Below, piece by piece: positions 8,024 through 15,714 of a stretch of DNA of 35,000 nucleotides. The position numbers were made by a program, and so were the translations under genes. Source of the DNA: an uncultured Pelagibacteraceae bacterium (GTDB lineage Bacteria > Pseudomonadota > Alphaproteobacteria > Pelagibacterales > Pelagibacteraceae); assembly GCA_902524545.1 (NCBI GenBank), contig CABZDW010000002.1, positions 1 through 35,000 on the forward strand. The letters are read 5' to 3'. The notes below the pieces were generated by a model. That model worked only from the letters and a program-made list of their open reading frames with translations, was not told the origin of the DNA and ran no database searches. Every line of letters starts with the position of its first letter. The stretch's first letter is position 1.

Positions 8024-9007
8024 TTAATAAATTTTTTTATTTAAAATATTATGAATATGTAAAATTCCTATTGTAATAAATCTTTTGTTTTTTTCATAAA
8101 CGCAAAGACAGGTAATTTTTTTTTCATTCATTATTGCGAGCGCTTTTGTAGCTAATATATTTTTATCTATTTTAACAGGGTTTTTAGTCATGACATCTTT
8201 TACTTTGAGCGAATTAAGATTGATATTTTTTGAACTAAATCTTCTAATTTGACCATCGGTAATTATTCCAGTAGTATATTTTCTTTTATTCCTCACAATA
8301 AGGGTACCTAACTTTTTTTCTGTCATTATTTTTAATGCTTTTGTCATGAGTCTATTCTCATCTATAAAAGGTATTTTATTTTTTGTTAACATTAAATCCT
8401 CAGCAGTTTTTAATTTTTCACCCAGACTTCCGGATGGATGAAATTTTTTAAAATCCAAATTATTAATTTTTTTCTTTTTCAAAGTTGATATAGCCAAAGC
8501 ATCTCCCATACTTAATTGATTTATTGTGCTCGAAGTAGGTATTATGTCTAGACCTGCTTCTTTGACTTCGGGAGTTATCAAAGCAATATCACTGTTTTTA
8601 TATAGATCAGAATTTTTTTTGGACGTGATACCAATCAGTGTAATTTTATTCCTGTTAGCATAATTTATAATATTTTTTAATTCGAGGGAGTTTCCAGAGT
8701 AACTAATTAAAACCAAAACATCTTTTCTTGTTATGCTACCCATATTGCCGTGTGAACAATCATTTGCTGAAAGATAAAAGGAGGGAGTTCCAATTGATGA
8801 GAGAGTTGCTGAAATTTTGGCAGCAATAATTCCACTTTTTCCAACTCCACATAAGATTACTTTTGATTGACAGCTTACAATTGCATCCACAGCTTTGTCG
8901 AAATTTTTATTCAAAGTCTTTTTTAATTTTTGTAAAGCTTTGATTTCTAAATCAATTACTTCTTTTGCAATTTTTTTGTAATTTATTTTTTTGGTTAATG
9001 AGCCCAT
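8024..9007 (-). CDS. kdsD: arabinose-5-phosphate isomerase (KpsF/GutQ family)
   Basis: KdsD interconverts ribulose 5-phosphate and arabinose 5-phosphate, the first step towards KDO for lipopolysaccharide. The 327 residues form a SIS domain (about 40-190) followed by two CBS repeats (about 210-325). Residues matching the catalytic set of E. coli KdsD are present: Lys in GVGKSG, Glu in SLELKN, Glu in KEAGLDIIPTSST, and His in FHPSGSLG. The HGDLG loop reads HGNMG. The start codon lies within the last 13 bases of rnd, implying coupling. Together with kdsB further right, it covers KDO synthesis and activation. Confidence 0.92.
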   Translation of the reverse strand: MGSLTKKINYKKIAKEVIDLEIKALQKLKKTLNKNFDKAVDAIVSCQSKVILCGVGKSGIIAAKISATLSSIGTPSFYLSANDCSHGNMGSITRKDVLVLISYSGNSLELKNIINYANRNKITLIGITSKKNSDLYKNSDIALITPEVKEAGLDIIPTSSTINQLSMGDALAISTLKKKKINNLDFKKFHPSGSLGEKLKTAEDLMLTKNKIPFIDENRLMTKALKIMTEKKLGTLIVRNKRKYTTGIITDGQIRRFSSKNINLNSLKVKDVMTKNPVKIDKNILATKALAIMNEKKITCLCVYEKNKRFITIGILHIHNILNKKIY

Positions 9008-9600
9008 ATATCATCTTTAAATAAAGCAAGGTCTAAATCGACTCTTGTTTTTAAAAATTTAAGACAATTCTTATATAATTCGAATCTGTTTTCTCTTACA
9101 AGAATTTTGTTTAGTTCCTCATGAATTTTGTGCAAATAAATTACATCGTTCGCACAATATTTTAGTTGAGCATGTGTGAGCTCTCCTCCAAAATCAGAAC
9201 TTTGAAATTGCTTACTTATATCTACATTAATAAATTCTTTTATTAAAGTCTTTAAGGAATGATTATCCGAGTAGGATCTTGACAATTTTGAAGCAATTTT
9301 TGTATCTAGTATATTATTTGTCTCAGTTTTAAGATAATACTTAATGAAAGCTAAATCTGCTCTTCCATAATGAAAAATTTTTGTTATTTGATCATTTCGG
9401 AGGACATTGATTAAATTTGGAGCTTTATAATTTGATCTATTAAGCTGGATTATATGAGCGTCAGAGTTTCCACTTGAGATTTGTATAAGACACAATGGAT
9501 CACGCCTAATATTTAAACCCATAAATTCACCATCCACAGCTATTGAATTGCCTAAACGTAAATCATCTGGTAAATCATTTTTGTGAAGTTTAATATCCAT
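8995..9600 (-). CDS. rnd: short ribonuclease D-type 3'-5' exonuclease
   Basis: This is a 201-residue DEDDy exonuclease consisting only of the catalytic domain and lacking the HRDC domains of E. coli RNase D, as is common in alphaproteobacteria. Exo I appears as AVDGEF (Asp and Glu), Exo II as the HYGRADLAF segment with its Asp, and Exo III as YCANDVIYL with Tyr and Asp. It probably trims tRNA or other structured RNA 3' ends. I chose the ATG at 9600, giving MDIKLHKNDLPDDL, because related proteins begin at this point; another in-frame ATG at 9615 would add five residues. The stop overlaps the start of kdsD. The gene is divergent from the next one with only 21 bases between them. Confidence 0.85.
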   Translation of the reverse strand: MDIKLHKNDLPDDLRLGNSIAVDGEFMGLNIRRDPLCLIQISSGNSDAHIIQLNRSNYKAPNLINVLRNDQITKIFHYGRADLAFIKYYLKTETNNILDTKIASKLSRSYSDNHSLKTLIKEFINVDISKQFQSSDFGGELTHAQLKYCANDVIYLHKIHEELNKILVRENRFELYKNCLKFLKTRVDLDLALFKDDIWAH

Positions 9601-9621
9601 TTTTTTTAATAACATATATAT

Positions 9622-10602
9622 ATGAAAGCAAAAAATTGTCTAATTTTTGGTGGAAGTGGTCAAATTGGAAGTTTCCTAATTAGAAAACTTACTAAAAACA
9701 ACCTGAGAGTAACGGTAGTAACAAGAAATGTTCATCAAAGAGGTTTAAAAATAAAAACACAGGCTAACGCTGGTTACATAAATATTGTAGAGGCAAATAT
9801 TTTTGATGAAAAAAAGATTGAAAAATTATTTACCGAGGCAGATTATTGTATAAATTTAATAGGAATTTTATACGAAAAAAGAAAAGGAAACACTTTCAAA
9901 AATATTCATACTATTTTTCCAACCTTAATAGCAAAACTTTGTAGGAAATATAATTTGGAACATTTTGTTCATATCTCTGCTCTTGGAGTAAATGAAGCAA
10001 TAGACTCTAAATATGCGATTTCAAAACTTGAAGGTGAAAAAAATATTCTAGATAATTTTTCTAGAAGTACAATTTTACGACCATCCATAGTTTTTTCAAA
10101 TTCTGATAATTTTAGTACTCAGTTTATGACATTATTAAATAGACTCCCGATTTTTCCACTTTACTACTCAGGAAAAACAAAATTTATGCCAATTCATTGT
10201 TCGGATTTGACCAATATAATTTATCATATAATCTCAAAAGGTTCTGACACTCAAATTATAGAATGTGTTGGTCCAGAGACGTTAACATTTAAAGAGATTT
10301 TAGAAACACTTTTAAATTTAATAAACAAAAAAAGATTGTTATTACCTTTTCCATTAGCTATAGCTAAATTATCTGCTAAATTCTTTCAATTACTTCCAAA
10401 ACCATTACTTACTGAAGACCAACTGAGATTACTAAGATATGATAATATTCCTTCAGGAAAATACAAAACCAATTCAGATATTGGCTTACCAAGTAAGCTC
10501 TATTTTAAAGAAGAAGTAAAAAAATATTCTTATATGTGGCGGGATGGGGGAGAATTTTCAACAGAAAAATATAATTTTAAAGATGTAGAAAAAGAAAATT
10601 AG
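9622..10602 (+). CDS. NDUFA9-like NAD(P)-binding protein (atypical SDR)
   Basis: A 326-residue extended/atypical short-chain dehydrogenase with an N-terminal Rossmann motif, FGGSGQIGSFL (about 8-18). NLIGILYE and HISALG match the complex I NDUFA9 subfamily, in which the usual SDR catalytic YxxxK is modified; here YAISKLEGE keeps a Tyr and a Lys. NDUFA9-type proteins are accessory subunits or assembly factors of complex I in mitochondria and alphaproteobacteria, and the bacterial role is not fixed. The gene is probably transcribed alone: it is divergent from rnd and convergent with gcrA, whose stop codon is 7 bases away. Confidence 0.8.
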   Translation: MKAKNCLIFGGSGQIGSFLIRKLTKNNLRVTVVTRNVHQRGLKIKTQANAGYINIVEANIFDEKKIEKLFTEADYCINLIGILYEKRKGNTFKNIHTIFPTLIAKLCRKYNLEHFVHISALGVNEAIDSKYAISKLEGEKNILDNFSRSTILRPSIVFSNSDNFSTQFMTLLNRLPIFPLYYSGKTKFMPIHCSDLTNIIYHIISKGSDTQIIECVGPETLTFKEILETLLNLINKKRLLLPFPLAIAKLSAKFFQLLPKPLLTEDQLRLLRYDNIPSGKYKTNSDIGLPSKLYFKEEVKKYSYMWRDGGEFSTEKYNFKDVEKEN

Positions 10603-10609
10603 AATCTAA

Positions 10610-11104
10610 CTAGCCACTTTGAATTTTTTTTTCAATGTACTCCTGTACATCCTCTTTATCGTTGGACTCTTCCTTTTTACCTTTTGGCTGGTATGCATAT
10701 AATAAATGAAGTTTACAATAAGAAAAATCCTTCAATGATGTTCTACCACAAAAGTAGAAGGATTTTTCATCAGGATGACCAATCGGCCATTTACAAGAAT
10801 TATCATCCAGTTCTTCTAATTGTTTTGGGTTTTCTGGTTCAAAATCTTTTTCAATAATCAATGATCTAAATTTACTTCTTCTGCCTTTAACTGACTTAGT
10901 TTTCGTTTTTTCCTGAGCTGATTTTGAATTCTGATTAACACCAACTGATCTGGTCTTAATTTTAGCCGAAAGATTTAGTCTATGAGCTTTTCCAATGACC
11001 GCATTACGACTTATTCCTCCTATTATTTCTGCTATTTGGCTAGCAGTATTTCCTTTTCCCCAAAGTTCTTTTAATTTTTCAACTTTTTCCTCAGTCCAGC
11101 TCAT
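10610..11104 (-). CDS. gcrA: GcrA-type cell cycle regulator
   Basis: GcrA is an alphaproteobacterial transcription factor that binds sigma70 RNA polymerase and, in Caulobacter, DNA carrying methylated GANTC sites. The 164-residue protein begins MSWTEEKVEKLKELW and continues through a helix-turn-helix region (about 18-46, with SRNAVIGKAHRL). A charged linker follows, then the conserved C-terminal region with CKWPIGHP and a CGR..YC..H cluster. All of these are hallmarks of the family. I saw no GANTC site in the adjacent upstream gap. It stands alone between an NDUFA9-like gene and argD. Confidence 0.93.
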   Translation of the reverse strand: MSWTEEKVEKLKELWGKGNTASQIAEIIGGISRNAVIGKAHRLNLSAKIKTRSVGVNQNSKSAQEKTKTKSVKGRRSKFRSLIIEKDFEPENPKQLEELDDNSCKWPIGHPDEKSFYFCGRTSLKDFSYCKLHLLYAYQPKGKKEESNDKEDVQEYIEKKIQSG

Positions 11105-11271
11105 TTAAATCAATATAATGTGTTAATTCAATTTTAAAACACCATATAGAGGTTTAAATTTATAAATAACAAGACTATATTTTGAGTTATTCACAAAAAA
11201 AAATTAAAAAAATTTCAATCCTGACTTGTATCAATGAAATCTTCAAATATAGAGTTATATAAATAAAGTTT
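11105..11271. promoter_or_regulatory. divergent promoter region between gcrA and argD
   Basis: A 167-base, strongly AT-rich gap lies between two divergent starts. On the plus strand, TATAAA at 11258-11263 is a plausible -10 for argD, but no good -35 accompanies it. For gcrA, TATATT close to the start codon (minus strand, 11112-11117) would give a very short leader. No hairpin or operator is evident. Confidence 0.3.
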
Positions 11272-12438
11272 ATGACTTATTTGACAAAAAATTATAGCAG
11301 AAGAAAAATTTCCTTTAAGTATGGAAAAGGGAGTTATTTATACTCATCAAATAACAAAAAGTATTTGGATTTTGTTCAAGGAATAGCGGTCAATTCTCTA
11401 GGACACGCACATCCGAAATTAGTAAAAACAATTAATAATCAATCAAGAAAACTTTGGCATGTTTCAAATGCCTTTCAAATTCCTGAGGGAGAAAAATTGG
11501 CTAAAAAAATATGCCAAAAAACATTTGCAGATTTTGTGATGTTTCAAAATAGTGGCGCAGAGGCTACAGAAGCAGCAATAAAAGTGGCTAGAAGATATTT
11601 TTATTCTATTGGGCAACCAAATAAAAATAGAATTTTATGCGTAAAAAACTCATTTCATGGCAGAACATTAGCTGCAATTTATGCGAGTGGTTCAAAAAAA
11701 ATGACTGAGGGTTTCGGTCCAAAAATAGCAGGATTTGACCATTTTAGATTTGGAGATCATAAATCCCTTAAAAGAAAGATTACAAAAAAAACTGCAGCTA
11801 TAATGATTGAACCTATTATGGGTGAAGGAGGCATTAAAGTAATCCCAGACTGGTGTTTAAAAGAATTAAGAAAATTGTGTAACAAGAAAAAAATATTATT
11901 GATTTTAGATGAAGTACAGTGTGGAATTTCAAGAACAGGAAGCTTTTTTTCATTTGAAAAGTCAAAAATTAAACCAGATATTGTTCCAATTGCAAAAGGA
12001 ATAGGTGGTGGATTTCCATTAGGCGCTGTTTTAATGAATAAAAAAGTTGCTTCTGGGATGGTACCCGGGACCCACGGTTCCACTTTTGGTGGAAACCCTT
12101 TAGCCATGGCCGTTGGCAGCGCGGTAATGGATATAGTTTCAAGTAAAAAATTTTTAAAAAATATTGAAAATTTATCTAAATATTTTCTATTTGAATTAAG
12201 AAGTATTAAAGATGCATACCCACATATAATTAAGAGCATAAGAGGAAAAGGTTTTTTAATTGGAGTTCAACTACATAAAGATCAAACAATTTTTATTAAA
12301 AAACTTGCAGAAAATAAATTGCTTACAATAAGAGCTTCAGAAAACGTTGTTCGTATTCTTCCTCCATTAAATGTTAAAAAAAATGAATTAGATCAAGCTT
12401 TAAAAGTCATTAATAAAGTGTGCAAAGAACTAAATTAG
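11272..12438 (+). CDS. argD: acetylornithine aminotransferase (class III)
   Basis: ArgD converts N-acetylglutamate semialdehyde to N-acetylornithine using PLP; many homologues also act on succinyl-diaminopimelate in lysine synthesis. The 388 residues show NSGAEATE (93-100, PLP phosphate contacts), SFHGRT (127-132), the LDEVQCGISRTG block (212-223) with the ring-binding Asp, and the Schiff-base lysine K242 in IAKGIGGGFPLG. HGSTFGGNPLA follows. The stop codon is followed 1 base later by argF, giving an argD-argF pair as in many alphaproteobacteria. Confidence 0.95.
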   Translation: MTYLTKNYSRRKISFKYGKGSYLYSSNNKKYLDFVQGIAVNSLGHAHPKLVKTINNQSRKLWHVSNAFQIPEGEKLAKKICQKTFADFVMFQNSGAEATEAAIKVARRYFYSIGQPNKNRILCVKNSFHGRTLAAIYASGSKKMTEGFGPKIAGFDHFRFGDHKSLKRKITKKTAAIMIEPIMGEGGIKVIPDWCLKELRKLCNKKKILLILDEVQCGISRTGSFFSFEKSKIKPDIVPIAKGIGGGFPLGAVLMNKKVASGMVPGTHGSTFGGNPLAMAVGSAVMDIVSSKKFLKNIENLSKYFLFELRSIKDAYPHIIKSIRGKGFLIGVQLHKDQTIFIKKLAENKLLTIRASENVVRILPPLNVKKNELDQALKVINKVCKELN

Positions 12439-12439
12439 A

Positions 12440-13369
12440 ATGAAAAATTTTATTAATTTAAAAGATATTCCAGTAAAGGATTTAAAAAAAATACTCATTG
12501 ATGCTAAAAGAAGAAAAAGGTTTAGAAAAAAATTTGAAAATCTTGAGGTTGATAAAGGGGCACCATTAAAAGGAAAATTATTGATACAAATGTTTGAGAA
12601 ATCTAGCCTTAGGACTAGATTAAGTTTCTATTTAGCAACTAAGCAACTGGGTGGAAGCACTTTATCACTCAGACCAGATGAACTTCATTTATCAAAGGGT
12701 GGAGAAAGCATTCAAGATACAGCAAAAATTCTATCAAATTTTGGAAACGCTTTTATGCTTAGAACTGATAGTGATGAAAAATTAGAGGAATTTAAAAAAT
12801 ATTTATCTATACCTCTTATTAATGGTCTTAGCCCCAGCTCTCATCCTACTCAAATTTTATCAGATATTTTTACCGTTGAAGAAATAAAAAAAAAACCAAT
12901 ATCAAGTTTGAGTATTGCTTGGATTGGTGACTCAAACAATGTTTTAAATTCTTTGATAGCCGCATCAATTAAGTTTTCTTTTAAGCTAAGAATTGGGTGC
13001 CCAATGAAATACAAGCCCAATAAAAAAATTATGCAATATATTAAGAGTAAAAGAAATAAGATTTTTATAGTAAATGATGCAAAAAAAGCAGTGAAAGGAG
13101 TTGATGTAATTTTTGCAGATAAAGTAATTTCTATGAATGATAAAGTGAATAAAATTAAAAAATTAAATCAGTTTAAAAAATTTAAGATAAATAAAAAATT
13201 AATGAGTTTTGCAAAAAAAGATTGTATTTTTCTTCACTGCTTGCCCAGAGATAAAGAGGTGGAGGAAAATGTATTCTTGAGCAAACAATCCAAAGTATGG
13301 CAACAGGCTCTTAACAGGGTCCATGTTCAAAAATCTATATTACTTTACTGCCTTGATAAATTAAGGTAA
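12440..13369 (+). CDS. argF: ornithine carbamoyltransferase
   Basis: ArgF makes citrulline from ornithine and carbamoyl phosphate. The 309 residues contain the carbamoyl-phosphate loop as SSLRTR (55-60), HPTQ, GDSNNVLNSL, an ISMNDK segment and HCLPR near residues 271-275. Two motifs differ from the standard ones: STRTR reads SLRTR (Thr to Leu), and SMGxE reads SMNDK in the ornithine-binding loop. The catalytic HCLP cysteine is kept, and the position directly after argD supports an arginine role. Its stop overlaps the convergent cytochrome c gene by 9 bases. A carbamoyltransferase for a modified ornithine is a less likely alternative. Confidence 0.9.
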   Translation: MKNFINLKDIPVKDLKKILIDAKRRKRFRKKFENLEVDKGAPLKGKLLIQMFEKSSLRTRLSFYLATKQLGGSTLSLRPDELHLSKGGESIQDTAKILSNFGNAFMLRTDSDEKLEEFKKYLSIPLINGLSPSSHPTQILSDIFTVEEIKKKPISSLSIAWIGDSNNVLNSLIAASIKFSFKLRIGCPMKYKPNKKIMQYIKSKRNKIFIVNDAKKAVKGVDVIFADKVISMNDKVNKIKKLNQFKKFKINKKLMSFAKKDCIFLHCLPRDKEVEENVFLSKQSKVWQQALNRVHVQKSILLYCLDKLR

Positions 13370-13903
13370 TGGCAACGGATTATCTGAATTTTGATTTAAG
13401 TACAAGATAACAGAAGCTCTATCTTTTTCTTTTCTCAACCCTGCAAAAGCCATTTTAGTTCCTTTAATCCATTTAGCTGGTTTGAGTAAGTATCCATTTA
13501 GCTCTTCAAAAGTCCAAGCTTTTCCGTGGGCTGCGAGAGCTTTAGAATATTTATAATCACTTACTGCACCCACTTCTCTACCAACAACATTATACAATGC
13601 TGGACCAATATTATTTTTTCCACCTTTCACAATAGAATGACATGCAGCACATTTTTTAAAAACCTTTTCTCCTGAAGCAATATCTCCCATTGCAATCAAT
13701 GCGGCTATATCAATTTTATCCTCAATTTTTTGCGAGCTTGATTGAGAACTCACAACAGTAGTTCGTTCTACATCAACTGAATAACCAGGTGTTTCAGGCT
13801 TTTCAACATGAAAAATAACATTCGATAGCTTTCCAATACCAATTACTAGAAGTGCTACCATTAATATTGCAGCTATTATTTTATTTAGCTCGAAAGAATC
13901 CAT
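13361..13903 (-). CDS. membrane-anchored cytochrome c (CycM/c552-like)
   Basis: A 180-residue class I c-type cytochrome. An N-terminal helix (about 8-24) without an obvious cleavage site serves as the membrane anchor, and a Ser-rich linker leads to the heme domain. The heme motif is CAACH (C85, C88, H89), and Met151 in GTKMAF is the likely sixth ligand. Anchored cytochromes of this type carry electrons from the bc1 complex to cytochrome oxidase in alphaproteobacteria. The promoter presumably lies in the 106-base gap shared with kdsB. The 3' end overlaps argF on the opposite strand. Confidence 0.88.
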   Translation of the reverse strand: MDSFELNKIIAAILMVALLVIGIGKLSNVIFHVEKPETPGYSVDVERTTVVSSQSSSQKIEDKIDIAALIAMGDIASGEKVFKKCAACHSIVKGGKNNIGPALYNVVGREVGAVSDYKYSKALAAHGKAWTFEELNGYLLKPAKWIKGTKMAFAGLRKEKDRASVILYLNQNSDNPLPLP

Positions 13904-14009
13904 TTCTTAAAATTATTTCGAACATATAGCACTATAAATATAAAATTGCTTATATTTTTAATGTACATTTTTGCCTCTGTTTATATTGTAATGGAAAATT
14001 AAAAGAAAA

Positions 14010-14744
14010 ATGAAGACATTAGTTATAATTCCCTCCAGGTTATCAGCATTAAGATTACCAGGTAAACCCTTGCTTAAAATTAATGGATTATCAATTATTT
14101 CTCATGTTTATAAAAAAGCTCAAGAAGCTAATATTGGAGAGGTATTTGTTGCTGCAGAAGATCAAGAAATTATCGAAGATGTGAAAAAAAATGGTGGAGA
14201 AGCAATTTTGACAAACAATAATCACAAAACAGGAACAGATAGAATTTACGAAGCTTTTGTAAAGCTAGGTAGAACAGATATAGATTTAATCATGAACCTA
14301 CAAGGAGATGAACCACTGATGAATATTGAGGATATTCAAAAATTAAATAAGCATATGATCCAGACCAAGCGTGATTTAGGAACTTTAGCAGCAAAAATTA
14401 ACAACAAAAAGGTTTTTGAAAATCACGATATTGTTAAGGTAATTACAGAAGAAAGTTTAGATGACACAAAATTTCCTCGAGCAATAAATTTTATGAGAAA
14501 ATTAAATAAAGAAAATAATCAGGCTTATCATCATTTAGGAATTTATTGTTATAATGTAGATATCTTGAAAAAATTTATTTCTTTCAAACAGTCGCAAAAT
14601 GAAATTGAAAATAGATTGGAACAGTTAAGAGCATTAGATAATAACATTAATGTCAATGTAGCTCTTGCAAAATCATCACCGATTGGAGTAGATACCAAAG
14701 AGGATTTTATGGCTATAAAAAAAATAATGGAATATAAGTCATAA
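14010..14744 (+). CDS. kdsB: 3-deoxy-manno-octulosonate cytidylyltransferase
   Basis: KdsB activates KDO as CMP-KDO for lipid A/LPS core assembly. The 244-residue protein has the nucleotide-binding opening IIPSRLSALRLPGKPL (7-22), the AAEDQEI segment, HKTGTDRIYEA and NLQGDEPL, all diagnostic. It is followed by pheA with a 1-base overlap (TAATG). A kdsB-pheA pair is common in alphaproteobacteria. The 106-base gap upstream holds divergent promoters with cytochrome c; I see AT-rich boxes but nothing decisive. Confidence 0.95.
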   Translation: MKTLVIIPSRLSALRLPGKPLLKINGLSIISHVYKKAQEANIGEVFVAAEDQEIIEDVKKNGGEAILTNNNHKTGTDRIYEAFVKLGRTDIDLIMNLQGDEPLMNIEDIQKLNKHMIQTKRDLGTLAAKINNKKVFENHDIVKVITEESLDDTKFPRAINFMRKLNKENNQAYHHLGIYCYNVDILKKFISFKQSQNEIENRLEQLRALDNNINVNVALAKSSPIGVDTKEDFMAIKKIMEYKS

Positions 14745-15580
14745 TGAGTAAAATTTATTTTCAAGGAACTTTCGGGGCATATTCGCATTTAGCCGCTTTA
14801 TCTATAGACTCTAATGCTGAAGTAGTGCCTTGTAAAACTTTTGATGATTGTTTTGTTCAAGCATCAAAAGATACAAATTCAAAAATCATTATTCCAGAGT
14901 CAAATAGAATTACTGGCAACATAGGAATTGAATATTTGATATTTGAATACAGATTAAATATTTACGCCGAATATTTTCAAAAAATAGAGCATAATTTACT
15001 GGGTTTAACTGGAACAAAAGTTTCAGAAATCAAGGATGTTTATTCTCATGCCCAAGCACTATCACAATGTTCAAAATTTATAAAATCAAATAAACTTACT
15101 GAACATGTAAGAGCTGACACAGCTGGATCCGCAGAAATGGTTTCAAAAAGTAAAGACAAAACTAAAGCTGCAATAGCTTCATCATTAAGTGCTAAAACAT
15201 ATAATTTAGAAATTATAAAAAATAATATAGAAAATGAAAAAGGTAACTTAACAAGATTTCTTGTTATGGGAAAAAATATATCACAACCAGAATTTGGTGA
15301 AAAAAAATATATTACTTCTTTTTTATTTAAATTGAAAAGTAAACCTGCAGCCTTATATCAATCTTTAGGAGGGTTTGCTATTAATGGAGTAAATCTAACA
15401 AAGTTGCAAAGCTATCCTGAAAAAAATTCTTTCGATTCTTTTTTCTTTTTATGCGATTTAGACGGTCATATTGAAGAACCAAGAGTACAAAAATCACTAG
15501 AAGATTTAGGATTGCATTGCCAAGATTTTCACGTCCTAGGTGTTTTTGAAGCTGACAAACAAAGAGAAATAAATAAATAA
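14744..15580 (+). CDS. pheA: prephenate dehydratase
   Basis: PheA converts prephenate to phenylpyruvate for phenylalanine synthesis. The 278-residue monofunctional enzyme starts with FQGTFGAYSHLAA (6-18), a variant of the usual GPxGTFS family opening, contains YSHAQALSQC (100-109), and has the catalytic TRF motif at 170-172 within GNLTRFLV. A C-terminal ACT domain (about 190-275) with the GVNLTKLQSYP segment corresponds to the usual NLTKIESRP phenylalanine sensor. The PIENSxxG motif is replaced by PESNRITG (51-58). Start and stop of kdsB/pheA overlap by one base. Feedback inhibition through the ACT domain is expected. Confidence 0.9.
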   Translation: MSKIYFQGTFGAYSHLAALSIDSNAEVVPCKTFDDCFVQASKDTNSKIIIPESNRITGNIGIEYLIFEYRLNIYAEYFQKIEHNLLGLTGTKVSEIKDVYSHAQALSQCSKFIKSNKLTEHVRADTAGSAEMVSKSKDKTKAAIASSLSAKTYNLEIIKNNIENEKGNLTRFLVMGKNISQPEFGEKKYITSFLFKLKSKPAALYQSLGGFAINGVNLTKLQSYPEKNSFDSFFFLCDLDGHIEEPRVQKSLEDLGLHCQDFHVLGVFEADKQREINK

Positions 15581-15586
15581 CTTTTC

Positions 15587-15616
15587 TTGTAGATAAGAAA
15601 TTATTACTGTTATAAT
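15587..15616 (+). promoter_or_regulatory. promoter of ffs (and probably dnaX)
   Basis: A perfect TATAAT at 15611-15616 lies 6 bases before the predicted 5' end of the SRP RNA, exactly where a -10 box should be. A weak -35, TTGTAG at 15587-15592, lies 18 bases upstream. This is the best -10 match in the window. Confidence 0.65.
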
Positions 15617-15622
15617 AGTTTT

Positions 15623-15706
15623 GGAGGCTAGAGGTGGATGCTGCTTGAAACCGACCAGATCTTAACGGAAGCAGTCGTAAAGACAGTTTTTCAGGTTCTA
15701 GTCTCC
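15623..15706 (+). ncRNA. ffs: signal recognition particle RNA (4.5S type)
   Basis: This is the small bacterial SRP RNA that binds Ffh. The 5' end GGAGGCTAGA pairs with the 3' end TCTAGTCTCC (15697-15706) with one G-U pair, closing a long hairpin. The conserved internal loop is present as ACCAGATC on the 5' side and CGGAAGCAGTCG around 15666-15677, with GGAAGCAG matching the universal helix 8 core. The length of about 84 bases is slightly shorter than the E. coli RNA. It sits directly in front of dnaX, a location seen in other alphaproteobacteria. Confidence 0.85.
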
Positions 15707-15714
15707 TAGTAAAT

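Noticed and set aside
9613..9615. ATG at 9615 as the start of rnd
   Set aside because: Adds MLLKK before the family-typical MDIKLHKNDLPDDL start, so the ATG at 9600 is preferred.
11757..12239. A 160-codon open frame on the minus strand inside argD
   Set aside because: Lies wholly antisense to a well-conserved aminotransferase; the translation shows no recognisable domain and is explained by the complementary codon pattern.
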